From Reyranella sp. (GTDB lineage Bacteria; Pseudomonadota; Alphaproteobacteria; Reyranellales; Reyranellaceae): a stretch of DNA of 58,947 nucleotides. Shown here piece after piece: positions 15,992 to 24,171 of the stretch (positions within the stretch are counted from its first letter, which is position 1; each line of letters starts with the position of its first letter). Both the position numbers and the translations under genes were made by a program. Below the pieces are notes generated by a model that was given only the letters and a program-made list of their open reading frames with translations, searched no databases and was not told where the DNA came from. The stretch lies in contig JAQSDW010000054.1 in assembly GCA_029946105.1 (NCBI GenBank), forward strand, positions 1-58,947, in the 5' to 3' direction.

Positions 15992-18118
15992 CTAGCGCTT
16001 GGTGGGCTGAATGGAAGACAACTCCGACAGTATCATGGTCTCCGTGAGGACCTGGGGCAGGATTTTCGGCTGATCGGCGCCCGGCGCCCAGAATAGATAG
16101 AGCGGCACGCCGGCCCGATTCAGTTCCTTGAGCACCGACGTGATCTCGGCGTCACGGTTGGTCCAGTCGCCCTTGAGCTTGACCACGCCGGCCTGCTCGA
16201 AGGCACGGCGGGTGGCCGGGGTCTCCAGGGCGACCCGCTCGTTCACCAGGCAAGTAATGCACCAGGCGGCGGTGAAATCGACGAACACCGGCTTGCCGGC
16301 GGCGTGGGCTGCCGTCATGCGCTCGCGCGTAAACCGCTCCCAGCCCTCGAAATTGACGCCTGACGTGGGCGAGCCCGCCGCCGAGGCGGCGGTGGCCGGG
16401 CCATCCTCGAGCTTGAACGTGGCGGCAAAGGCCAGCACCACGGCGATGGCCGCCAGTCCACGGCGCATCCAGGTCGCGGGCGAGGAGCCGGCGCCCAGCC
16501 GCAGCAGCCAGATGGCGAAGGCAATCAGGATCATGCCGCCCAGTGCATAGAGCACACCGTCCGAACCGGTTTGCTGCGTGAGCACCCAGATCATCCACAC
16601 GGCCGAGGCATACATCGGAAAAGCGAGGAACTGGCGCAGCCGGTCCATCCACGGGCCGGGCCGCGGCATCAGGCGCTGCAGCGCCGGCGTCATCGAGAGC
16701 GCGAGATAGGGCAGGGCGAGTCCCAGGCCCATCGCAAGCAGCACGGCCACGGTCGCGGGCGCGGGCTGGCTGAGGGCAAAGCCCAGGGCTGCCGCCATGA
16801 ACGGTGCCGTGCAGGGAGTGGCCACGACCACGGCCAGCACGCCGGTGAAAAACGACCCTGTGACGCCACCACGCGCCGCGAGTCCCTTGCCGACGCCGGC
16901 CAGTCGGTTGCCGAATTCGAAGGCGCCGGAGAGGTTGAGGCCGACGACGAAGAAGAGATAGGCGATCAGGAGCGAGAACACCGGCGACTGGAACTGGAAA
17001 CCCCAGGTTACCTCGCCGACGCTGGCGCGGATTGCCACCACGACAGCGGCCATGGCGGCAAAGGAGACCAGCACACCCGCGGTATAGGCGAGCCCGTCGC
17101 GGCGCATTTCGCTGCGCTCACGGCCGGCCAGCCGCGCGAGGGCTGCGGCCTTCATGGCCAGTACCGGAAACACGCAAGGCATCAGGTTCAGGATCAGCCC
17201 GCCCAGCAGGGCAAACAGCAGCGCCTGGACGAACGTCAGTTGCTCGCTGCCGGCCGCCGCGAGGCTCGTCGCCTGCGGCACGAAAGCGGGATCGAGTTTG
17301 GCCGAGAGATCGAAGGCCTGTTGCACGCTGCCGTCGGCAGTCTTCTCGGTGAGCACGAGCGTGCCTGCGAGGGCTGCGGGCAGCGGCGTCTTGGCCTCTC
17401 CCTTCTTGAGCGGGATGCGGATGCCCTCGGCCGTAACGCTGGCGGTCTGCTTGGCCATTGCGGCCACGTCGCCCCACTCGGCGGGGAAGAAATAGACGTT
17501 GCTGATCGTGTCGGGCTTCAGGCCCTTGGCCTCGACGACCAGGGTCGGATCGCCTGACTTGGAAACGCCGTAGCGCGCTGGCCACGGGCTCTCCATCGCC
17601 ACGTTGCGGCGCGCCGTCTCGAACAGCGCGCGTGTCTTGGGATCGCTGGGTGTCGCGGTGGCCGCGAGCGGCAAGGTGAGCTCGAACTTGCCCTCCTCGG
17701 GAATGCACACGTCTTCGCAGACCAGCCAGTGGGCGTCGGCCGCGAGCTTGAGCGGCCCCGTGAGATCGGCTGGCGGCGTGATCCGGACCAGCAACAGGAT
17801 GTCGTCCTTGAAGCCGTAGTTGATGACGCCGCCTATATCGAACACATGCGGCACCGGCCAGACGATCGGGCCGGCCGTCACGCCGGGCGGTAAAGTCCAG
17901 GCGATCTCGGTCGGCAGGCCCGATTCACCCGGATTCTTCCAGTAGGTGTGCCACTTCGGCCGCATGGTCTGGCGCAGCCCGACCCAGAACGGCTCACCTG
18001 GTTTGGCCGCCGCGACATCGGACAGCAGCTCGGCGCGCACGTTGTCGGTCTGTACGACCGACTGTGCTAACGCCGGGCTGGCGAGGACCACCAGCAGGAG
18101 GGCGAGGAAACGCAGCAT
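15992..18118 (-). CDS. Thiol:disulfide interchange protein, DsbD/ScsB-like
   Basis: 708 residues with a signal peptide (MLRFLALLLVVLASPALAQ). Three domains are visible: a periplasmic N-terminal domain with the CEDVC pair (134-138), an eight-helix membrane domain with NLMPCVFPV and a second conserved Cys in VVATPCTAPFMAAAL, and a C-terminal thioredoxin domain with WCITC (619-623). The enzyme passes electrons from cytoplasmic thioredoxin to periplasmic partners; the long N-terminal domain is of ScsB rather than classical E. coli DsbD type. Its natural client here is the redoxin gene just downstream. The start is set by the signal peptide; no clear ribosome site is seen. Confidence 0.9.
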   Translation of the reverse strand: MLRFLALLLVVLASPALAQSVVQTDNVRAELLSDVAAAKPGEPFWVGLRQTMRPKWHTYWKNPGESGLPTEIAWTLPPGVTAGPIVWPVPHVFDIGGVINYGFKDDILLLVRITPPADLTGPLKLAADAHWLVCEDVCIPEEGKFELTLPLAATATPSDPKTRALFETARRNVAMESPWPARYGVSKSGDPTLVVEAKGLKPDTISNVYFFPAEWGDVAAMAKQTASVTAEGIRIPLKKGEAKTPLPAALAGTLVLTEKTADGSVQQAFDLSAKLDPAFVPQATSLAAAGSEQLTFVQALLFALLGGLILNLMPCVFPVLAMKAAALARLAGRERSEMRRDGLAYTAGVLVSFAAMAAVVVAIRASVGEVTWGFQFQSPVFSLLIAYLFFVVGLNLSGAFEFGNRLAGVGKGLAARGGVTGSFFTGVLAVVVATPCTAPFMAAALGFALSQPAPATVAVLLAMGLGLALPYLALSMTPALQRLMPRPGPWMDRLRQFLAFPMYASAVWMIWVLTQQTGSDGVLYALGGMILIAFAIWLLRLGAGSSPATWMRRGLAAIAVVLAFAATFKLEDGPATAASAAGSPTSGVNFEGWERFTRERMTAAHAAGKPVFVDFTAAWCITCLVNERVALETPATRRAFEQAGVVKLKGDWTNRDAEITSVLKELNRAGVPLYLFWAPGADQPKILPQVLTETMILSELSSIQPTKR

Positions 18119-18224
18119 GCAGGAGATTAAGTGACCTTCACCCAAGGCTCTTGCAAGGCAATCCCGATCAAGGCGGCGTGATATTTTGTCCTTATGGTAA
18201 GGTCTTGGAGTTACAGGGGAAATC

Positions 18225-19448
18225 ATGTTGCGTTTGGATGATCGGCACCTGCTGGGTGCCTTGGACGAGCTGGCCGCGGTCGGCGCCATCGACGGTGGCG
18301 GCTGCGCCCGCCTCGCCCTCACGGACGAGGACAAGGCCGGCCGCGACCTGGTCGTGGGCTGGATGAAGGGGCTGGGCCTCGATGTCCGGGTCGATGCCAT
18401 CGGCAACGTGATCGGGCTCCGCGCCGGGCGCGAGACCCTGACCCCGGTGATGACCGGCAGCCATATCGACACCGTGCGCACCGGCGGCCGCTACGACGGC
18501 AACTACGGTGTCCTAGCGGGCCTCGAAGTCGTCCGTGCGCTGAACGAGGCGAATATCGTCACGCGCCGGCCGATTGCGGTGGCCTTCTTCACCAACGAGG
18601 AAGGCGCGCGCTTCCAGCCCGATATGCTGGGGAGCCTGGTTTACGCCGGCGGCCTCGGCCTCAACGAGGCCTATGCCGCGGCTGACAAGGAGGACCGCTC
18701 GGTCGGCGACGAGCTGCGCCGCATTGGCTATCTCGGGCCGGTGGCGCCGGGTGCGCTGAAGCCGCATGCCTTCGTCGAGCTGCACATCGAGCAGGGCCCG
18801 ATCCTCGACGGGGAGAAGGTACAGATCGGCGTCGTCGAGAGCGTGCAGGGCATCTCCTGGATCGAATACACGGTGACGGGTGTTTCCAACCACGCCGGCA
18901 CGACGCCGATGCGGCTGCGCCGCGACGCGGGCTATCTCGCTGCATCGGTCAACGTCTTTGCCCGCAAGCTCGCCTGGGAGATGGGCGGCAATCAGGTCGC
19001 CACCGTGGGCGCGCTGGTGCTGCGTCCCAACTTGATCAACGTGGTGCCCAACCGCGCGGTGTTCGCGGTCGACCTGCGCAATACCGACGAGGCGAAGCTG
19101 AAGGAGGCCGAGGCCCGCGTTGCCGCCCATATCGCCGAGGTCGCCAATGCCGAACGCGTCGAGGTCGCCGCCGAGGTGCTGGCGCGCTTCGAGCCGGTGA
19201 TCTTCGATCGAGGTCTCGTCGATCGGGTCGAGCATCATGCGAAAGCACTGGCGCTCAGCACGCGCCGCATGCCCTCGGGCGCGGGTCACGATGCCCAGAT
19301 GATGCAGCGTCTATGTCCGACGGCGATGATCTTCGTGCCGTCAGTCGACGGGCTCAGCCACAATGTGAAGGAACATACCGAAGCGGCCGACCTCGCGGCC
19401 GGCGCCCAGGTGCTCGCAAACCTGATAGTGGAACTGGCCGAAGCCTAA
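18225..19448 (+). CDS. M20-family amidohydrolase (N-carbamoyl-L-amino acid hydrolase / allantoate amidohydrolase type)
   Basis: 407 residues from an ATG with AGGGGA upstream. The di-metal ligands of the AllC/HyuC subfamily are all visible: GSHIDTV (His), GGRYDGNYGV (Asp), FTNEEGARF (Glu), VELHIEQGP (His) and SHNVKEHT (His). A dimerisation domain with SNHAGTTPM and VPNRAVFAVDLRN lies in the middle. It hydrolyses N-carbamoyl or ureido-amino acids. It stands divergent from the DsbD-like gene and upstream of the FadR-type regulator and the carbamoylase, so it probably belongs to that catabolic cluster. Confidence 0.88.
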   Translation: MLRLDDRHLLGALDELAAVGAIDGGGCARLALTDEDKAGRDLVVGWMKGLGLDVRVDAIGNVIGLRAGRETLTPVMTGSHIDTVRTGGRYDGNYGVLAGLEVVRALNEANIVTRRPIAVAFFTNEEGARFQPDMLGSLVYAGGLGLNEAYAAADKEDRSVGDELRRIGYLGPVAPGALKPHAFVELHIEQGPILDGEKVQIGVVESVQGISWIEYTVTGVSNHAGTTPMRLRRDAGYLAASVNVFARKLAWEMGGNQVATVGALVLRPNLINVVPNRAVFAVDLRNTDEAKLKEAEARVAAHIAEVANAERVEVAAEVLARFEPVIFDRGLVDRVEHHAKALALSTRRMPSGAGHDAQMMQRLCPTAMIFVPSVDGLSHNVKEHTEAADLAAGAQVLANLIVELAEA

Positions 19449-19481
19449 CCTGGCAGAGTGATTGCCGCGGCAGGATCAATA

Positions 19482-19498
19482 AAGTTGTCTGACAACTT
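19482..19498. promoter_or_regulatory. Perfect palindromic operator AAGTTGTC-T-GACAACTT
   Basis: Seventeen bases, perfectly symmetrical around T19490, located 23 bases upstream of the ATG of the FadR-type regulator gene. The GTTGTC-N-GACAAC core is of the kind bound by GntR/FadR-subfamily dimers. Autoregulation of the regulator and the two genes behind it is the natural reading. Confidence 0.75.
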
Positions 19499-19521
19499 CA
19501 TCGACGCTACCATCGGGTTTC

Positions 19522-20241
19522 ATGACCGGCAAGCCGCGGACCAACAATCTCGTCGAACGCGTGATGGCGCGCCTCGGCGCCGACATCCGGGGCGGCCGCC
19601 TCGGGCCCGGCGCGCGCCTGCCGACGGAGCAGGAGCTGACGGCCAGCATGGGCGTGAGCCGCACTGTCGTGCGCGAGGCGGTGGCGGCGTTGCGCGCCGA
19701 CGGCCTGGTCGTGACGCGTCGCGGTTCGGGGGCCTATGTCGCCGATCCCGCCGCCAGCCCATTCCGTATTGCCGCTCCGCACGCGGCAGACCTCGGCGAG
19801 ATTCTCGACGTGATGGAACTGCGCCTTGCGGTCGAGGTCGAGGCCGCCGCGTTGGCGGCCGAGCGGGCAACCCGCAAGCAGATCGCCGCCATTCGCATGG
19901 CGCTGCGCAGCATCGATCGGGCGCTGCGCGGCGGGGACGGCGCGGTGGCGGAAGACTTCGCCTTCCACTGCGCCATCGCCGAGGCGACGGGCAATCGGCA
20001 GTTTCCGCGCTTCCTCGCCTTTCTCGGCAACCACGTCATTCCGCGCCAGAGCGTGCGGCTTGCGGTGGATACGCCGGCCGAACGGCGCGCCTATCTCGAA
20101 CGCATCCAGCACGAACACGGCCGCATCGTCGCCGGCATCTCTGCCGAGGATCCGGCCGAGGCGCGCCGGGCGATGCATGAACACCTGACGCGTTCACTGG
20201 AACGCTATAGAAATCTGGCAAGGAGAAGCGTTGATGGCTGA
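19522..20241 (+). CDS. GntR-family transcriptional regulator, FadR/FCD subfamily
   Basis: 239 residues. The N-terminal winged helix shows LPTEQELTASMGVSRTVVRE, LRADGLVVTRRGSGAYV. The C-terminal all-helical FCD ligand domain contains MELRLAVEVEAAALAAERAT, EDFAFHCAIAEATGNRQF and a late HEHGRIVAGI that supplies metal/ligand histidines. Members sense sugar acids, carboxylates or amino-acid derivatives. The coupled uronate-dehydrogenase gene, which overlaps its 3' end by 8 bases, hints at a sugar acid. Confidence 0.92.
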   Translation: MTGKPRTNNLVERVMARLGADIRGGRLGPGARLPTEQELTASMGVSRTVVREAVAALRADGLVVTRRGSGAYVADPAASPFRIAAPHAADLGEILDVMELRLAVEVEAAALAAERATRKQIAAIRMALRSIDRALRGGDGAVAEDFAFHCAIAEATGNRQFPRFLAFLGNHVIPRQSVRLAVDTPAERRAYLERIQHEHGRIVAGISAEDPAEARRAMHEHLTRSLERYRNLARRSVDG

Positions 20242-21067
20242 CGGTGACGACAAGAACCGCAAGATCGTATTCACCGGTGCCTCCGGCGGAATCGGCACCA
20301 TGACGCGTCCGCTGCTGGCCAAGCTCTATCGCGGCCTGGTGTTGAGCGATCGGGTGAAACCCAAGGACCTCCAGCCGGGCGAGACTTTCGTTGCTGCCGA
20401 CCTCACCAAGCCGGAGGAAGTGGCGGCGGTGGTGAAGGGCGCGCACAGCATCATCCATCTTGGCGGCTATTCGGTCGAAGGCACTTGGGACCAGATCCTG
20501 CAGGCCAATATCATCGGCTGCTACAACCTCTTCGAGGCAGCGCGGCAGGCCGGGGTGAAGCGAGTGATCTTCGCCTCGTCCAACCATGCCATCGGCTTCT
20601 ATCCGCGCAAGCGGCGTATCGGCACCAATCTCACCGTACGCCCCGACAGCCGCTACGGCGTCAGCAAGGTGTTCGGCGAGGGGCTGGGATCGCTCTATTC
20701 CGACAAGCACGGCATGGCCGTGACCAGCCTGCGCATCGGCAACGTCGGGCCCGCGCCGTTAGATGTGCGGCGTCTCTCGATCTGGATTTCGCCGCGCGAT
20801 CTCGTGCAGCTCTTTCGCATCGGCCTCGAGCATCCCGATATTCGCTACGAGGTCTTCTACGGCGCGTCGGACAATGCGGCGGGCTGGTGGGACAATTCGC
20901 GCGCGCAGCAGCTCGGCTACCGGCCGGCCGACAAGGCCGAGGATCACCGGGCCCATGCCGAGGCCGAGCAAGCAAAGATCGGACCGGATCCGGTGGGCGA
21001 TCTCTTCCAGGGTGGATCTTTTTGCGCGGCAGAGTTCACCAATGACGTGAAGCGCGCCGGCCCCTAG
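20234..21067 (+). CDS. NAD-dependent epimerase/dehydratase family protein, uronate dehydrogenase-like
   Basis: 277 residues. The ATG at 20234 has AGGAGA seven bases before and overlaps the regulator gene. Extended SDR signatures: FTGASGGIGTM (nucleotide binding), FASSNHAIGFYP (catalytic Ser region) and YGVSKVFGE (YxxxK). The WWDNSRAQQLGYRP tail and overall length match bacterial uronate dehydrogenases, which oxidise D-glucuronate or D-galacturonate to the aldarolactone. A TTG three bases upstream is a possible alternative start. Confidence 0.8.
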   Translation: MADGDDKNRKIVFTGASGGIGTMTRPLLAKLYRGLVLSDRVKPKDLQPGETFVAADLTKPEEVAAVVKGAHSIIHLGGYSVEGTWDQILQANIIGCYNLFEAARQAGVKRVIFASSNHAIGFYPRKRRIGTNLTVRPDSRYGVSKVFGEGLGSLYSDKHGMAVTSLRIGNVGPAPLDVRRLSIWISPRDLVQLFRIGLEHPDIRYEVFYGASDNAAGWWDNSRAQQLGYRPADKAEDHRAHAEAEQAKIGPDPVGDLFQGGSFCAAEFTNDVKRAGP

Positions 21068-21092
21068 GCTCTCCTCCAGTTTTGGAGAGAGC
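21068..21092 (+). promoter_or_regulatory. Hairpin masking the carbamoylase ribosome site
   Basis: GCTCT-c-CTCCA (21068-21078) pairs with TGGAG-AGAGC (21083-21092), ten base pairs with one bulged C and a GTTT loop. The right arm contains the GGAGAGAG Shine-Dalgarno of the gene starting at 21094. There is no U-run, so translational control is likelier than termination. Confidence 0.6.
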
Positions 21093-21093
21093 G

Positions 21094-22041
21094 ATGAGCC
21101 GATTCCTGACCGTCGGGGCCGCACAAATGGGCCCCATCCAGAGAAGCCATACACGGCGCGACGTGGTGGAGCGCATGATCGCCCATCTGCGCGAGGCCAG
21201 GCGCATGGGCTGCGAGCTGGTCGTATTCCCCGAGCTCACGCTCACGACGTTCTTCCCGCGCTGGTGGATGACGGACCAGGCGGAGATCGACTCCTTCTTC
21301 GAGAAGGAAATGCCGTCGAACGAGACGGCGCCGCTGTTCAACGAAGCCAAGGCGCTCGGTCTCGGCTTCTCATTCGGCTATGCCGAGCTCGCCAAAGAAG
21401 GTGGCCCAGGGGGCGGTAAAGTGCGCCGCTTCAACACCTCGATCATCGTCGAGCGCGATGGCCGCATTGCGAGCAAGTACCGCAAGATCCATTTGCCGGG
21501 CCATGCCGAGCACGAGCCCGAGCGCCCGTTCCAGCATCTCGAGAAGCGCTACTTCGAGGTCGGCAATCTCGGCTTCCCGGTGGTGAAGGCGCTGGGCGGC
21601 AACATGGGCATGTGCATCTGCAACGACCGGCGCTGGCCCGAGACCTACCGCGTGATGGGCCTGCAGAACGTCGAGATGGTGCTGCTGGGCTACAACACGC
21701 CGCTGCACAACGCCCCGTCGCCCGATCACGACGAGCATAGCTGGTTCCACAACCAGCTCTCCATGCAGGCCGGCGCCTACCAGAATGGCACCTGGGTGGT
21801 CGGCGTCGCCAAGGGCGGTGCGGAAGAGGGTGTGCCGTCGCTGGCCGACAGCATGATCGTGGCGCCCTCAGGCAAGGTTGTCGCGCGCGCTGCCGGAGAT
21901 GGCGATGAGTTGATCGTGTATCGCTGCGATCTCGACGCGGGCAAGAGCTACAAGACGACCACGTTCAATTTCGCCGTCCACCGCCAGCCCGACCAGTATC
22001 GCCTGATTGTCGAGCGCAAGGGTGCCATCGACCCTTCCTGA
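21094..22041 (+). CDS. N-carbamoyl-D-amino acid hydrolase (nitrilase superfamily)
   Basis: 315 residues. The nitrilase-fold triad is at the spacing known for D-carbamoylases: Glu47 in VVFPELTL, Lys131 in YRKIHLPGH, and Cys176 in MCICNDRRWPE. Other conserved blocks are FFPRWWM, HAEHEPERPFQ and NTPLHN. The enzyme cleaves N-carbamoyl-D-amino acids to D-amino acid, CO2 and ammonia in the cytoplasm. The gene lies 26 bases behind the uronate-dehydrogenase-like gene, with a hairpin over its ribosome site, and converges on the NTF2-like gene with one base between stops. Confidence 0.9.
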   Translation: MSRFLTVGAAQMGPIQRSHTRRDVVERMIAHLREARRMGCELVVFPELTLTTFFPRWWMTDQAEIDSFFEKEMPSNETAPLFNEAKALGLGFSFGYAELAKEGGPGGGKVRRFNTSIIVERDGRIASKYRKIHLPGHAEHEPERPFQHLEKRYFEVGNLGFPVVKALGGNMGMCICNDRRWPETYRVMGLQNVEMVLLGYNTPLHNAPSPDHDEHSWFHNQLSMQAGAYQNGTWVVGVAKGGAEEGVPSLADSMIVAPSGKVVARAAGDGDELIVYRCDLDAGKSYKTTTFNFAVHRQPDQYRLIVERKGAIDPS

Positions 22042-22042
22042 T

Positions 22043-22501
22043 TCAGGGGCCGGTGAACTTCCCGAAGCTCTGATCCGGCGTGCCGCGGAACAGCGACATG
22101 TGGGTGTGGGTGGCGACGAACCGATCGCCCACTGCCTTGCGGCCGAGCACGACCGTGGTGCGCCCCGGTCGGTCGAAGCGCTCGCCGTTGGGCTGGAATC
22201 CGTCCGACTGCCACACGCCCATTCCGACCGCGGTCAACCGGTCGGCCGACACGATCGCCTCGATCTTGTCGAGGTCGTAGCGGAAGTTGCGGATCGCGCC
22301 CCAGACGTTGCGCCACTGCTTCTGCTCGGCAAGCTCGCGGCCGTGCATGAAGTCGGTGAAGGTACCGAAGGCGATCATGTCGTCGGCGAAGATCGGCCGC
22401 GCGGCCTCGTAGTCGACGGCTCGGCAATACTTGGAAAGTGTGTCGAACCAGGCGCGCACGGCGGCGAGGTCTTCGGGGTGTACGGGGATACGCAGGTTCA
22501 T
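22043..22501 (-). CDS. SnoaL/NTF2-like (DUF4440-type) protein
   Basis: 152 residues from an ATG with AGGAGC upstream on the minus strand. Composition fits the cone-shaped NTF2-like fold: an N-terminal helix (LAAVRAWFDTLSKYCRAVD), the helix-turn FADDMIAFGTFTDFMHGRE, and beta strands with AVGMGVWQSDGF and TTVVLGRKAVGDRFVATHTH. Such proteins are isomerases, small-molecule hydrolases or binding proteins; no specific function can be assigned. It precedes the S49 peptidase stop by 10 bases, so the pair may be expressed together. Confidence 0.75.
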   Translation of the reverse strand: MNLRIPVHPEDLAAVRAWFDTLSKYCRAVDYEAARPIFADDMIAFGTFTDFMHGRELAEQKQWRNVWGAIRNFRYDLDKIEAIVSADRLTAVGMGVWQSDGFQPNGERFDRPGRTTVVLGRKAVGDRFVATHTHMSLFRGTPDQSFGKFTGP

Positions 22502-22511
22502 TACGAGGCTC

Positions 22512-23342
22512 CTAGAGTCCGAAGCGCTGCCAATGCAGGCGCTCCTCAAGAGCGGCGAGCGTCGACGGTCCGATCTCGCCCAGTCGATTGGAAAAACCAA
22601 ACCTGGCCAGCAGGCCGCGGCGCGGCCCGATCACGGGCAGGCGCACCTTGGTGCCGTAGCGGGCTTGCAAAGTCGTGCGCAGTTCCCCCAGCCCGTCGGC
22701 CAGGCCGAGTTCAAGACCGCGCTTGCCGGTCCAGAACTCGCCATTGAACAGGGTCGCCTCCTCGGCCTTCAGGAGCCGGCCGCGGCGCTGGCGGACCCAA
22801 TCCTTGAACCCGTCGTGGATCTCGGCCTGCAGGCGCTTCAGGCGCTCCACGTCATCGGGATTCTCGGGGCGAAACGGATCGAGCATCGCTTTGCGCTCGC
22901 CCGAGGTATGCACGCGCCGCTCGACGCCGAAGCGGGCGATGAGGTCCTGGAAGCCGAAGCCCGCGCTGATGACGCCGATCGAACCCACGATCGAACTGGG
23001 ATCGACGACGATCTCGTCGGCGGCGCACGCGAGCCAGTAGCCGCCCGAGGCCGCCACGTCCTCGACGAAGGCGATGACCGGCAAGCCCTTTTCCTGGGCG
23101 TGCAGGCGGATGCGCTGGGCGATCAGGGCCGATTGAACCGGCGAGCCGCCGGGAGAATTGATGGCCAGGGCGACCGCCTTGGCGCCGCGCATGTCGAAAG
23201 CACGTTTGAGCAGTGGCGCCACCGAGTCGACGGACAGGGAGCGGCCCCCGAGCAGGCCGCCGCCAGAGGCGATGACGCCCGACAATCTGACGACCGGCAC
23301 AACGGGACCGCGGCGCAGGCGATTCTTGATCCATCCAAACAT
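22512..23342 (-). CDS. S49-family serine peptidase (SppA-like)
   Basis: 276 residues, the short (36-kDa) SppA type. Key features: AVALAINSPGGSPVQS, the nucleophile Ser in VAASGGYWLACAADE, SSIVGSIGVI, and the general-base Lys in EFWTGKRGLELGLAD. It degrades cleaved signal peptides or membrane peptide remnants at the inner membrane. The N-terminal anchor is short (MFGWIKNRLRR...). The frame is open upstream to 23378, which would overlap the next gene's stop by 11 bases; the ATG at 23342 is preferred. Confidence 0.88.
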   Translation of the reverse strand: MFGWIKNRLRRGPVVPVVRLSGVIASGGGLLGGRSLSVDSVAPLLKRAFDMRGAKAVALAINSPGGSPVQSALIAQRIRLHAQEKGLPVIAFVEDVAASGGYWLACAADEIVVDPSSIVGSIGVISAGFGFQDLIARFGVERRVHTSGERKAMLDPFRPENPDDVERLKRLQAEIHDGFKDWVRQRRGRLLKAEEATLFNGEFWTGKRGLELGLADGLGELRTTLQARYGTKVRLPVIGPRRGLLARFGFSNRLGEIGPSTLAALEERLHWQRFGL

Positions 23343-23367
23343 GGCCGGCACTGTCGCGGTGGTGGGC

Positions 23368-24105
23368 TCAGAAGGCAAGCGGCTGGGCGTGACGCAGAAT
23401 GGCCTCCGCCTCGTCGGTGTATCCGCCTTCCGGACGATGCAGCCGCAAGGGCGGTGACTCGCGCCGTGCCGGTGCGCCGAAGCGCGCCCGGACGAGCACG
23501 CGCGCCGCCGGCGGCAGGCGTTTCAACATCACGTCGCCCCAGCCGAGGCGCGTGAGGTGATCGACAATCTCTTCAAGGCGGTCGCTGCGATGAATGACCG
23601 TCAAGGTGCCGGTGGGCTTCAGCGCGCCTGTCGCCACGGAAAGCCAGCGGGCGAGGTCGGCGCTGGACTCGACTGTCGCCAGGGCCTTGCTTGGATCCGG
23701 CGACGGGTCGGCGACAGCGGCTGCCAGATAGGGCGGATTGGTGACGACGTGGTCGAAGCCAACAAGATCGGGCGATACAAGATCGGGCGGCAACGGCCCG
23801 GCAATGTCATGGACGATCGTTCGCAAATGGTCCCCGGCGCCGTTGAGGGCGGCGTTGCGGGTGGCCAGGGCCGCCAGCCCGGCCTGCAGTTCGATGCCCA
23901 CGATGTTGCAACCCGGCACGCGTGCGGCAAGACAGAGGCCGACCGCGCCGACGCCGGCACCGAGGTCGAGGACGTGCTGGCCTGAAGCCGCGTCCACGGC
24001 GGCGGCCAGCAGCACCGCATCCACGGCAACACGATAACCTCGTGCAGGCTGCAACAACCGGACGCGGCCGCCCAGCAGGCCATTTTCGGTCGGAACCATT
24101 TCCAT
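23368..24105 (-). CDS. tRNA1(Val) (adenine(37)-N6)-methyltransferase (TrmN6-like)
   Basis: 245 residues. SAM-binding motif I is VLDLGAGVGAVGLCLAAR and the N6-adenine motif IV is VVTNPPYL. The N-terminal LLGGRVRLLQPARGYRVAVD block is diagnostic of the alphaproteobacterial TrmN6 group (methyltransferase small domain). It methylates A37 next to a tRNA anticodon. An in-frame ATG at 24117 is an alternative start with GAGAT upstream. It is divergent from the polyprenyl synthase gene. Confidence 0.85.
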   Translation of the reverse strand: MEMVPTENGLLGGRVRLLQPARGYRVAVDAVLLAAAVDAASGQHVLDLGAGVGAVGLCLAARVPGCNIVGIELQAGLAALATRNAALNGAGDHLRTIVHDIAGPLPPDLVSPDLVGFDHVVTNPPYLAAAVADPSPDPSKALATVESSADLARWLSVATGALKPTGTLTVIHRSDRLEEIVDHLTRLGWGDVMLKRLPPAARVLVRARFGAPARRESPPLRLHRPEGGYTDEAEAILRHAQPLAF

Positions 24106-24171
24106 GCTAGGGATCATCTCACGACATCGTGTCGCAACATCAAGCTCCATCGGGCGACTATATCTCTCATC

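Noticed and set aside
22431-23555. Plus-strand frame opposite the S49 peptidase and tRNA methyltransferase genes
   Set aside because: The opposite strand encodes proteins with full catalytic motifs; this frame has none and no ribosome site.
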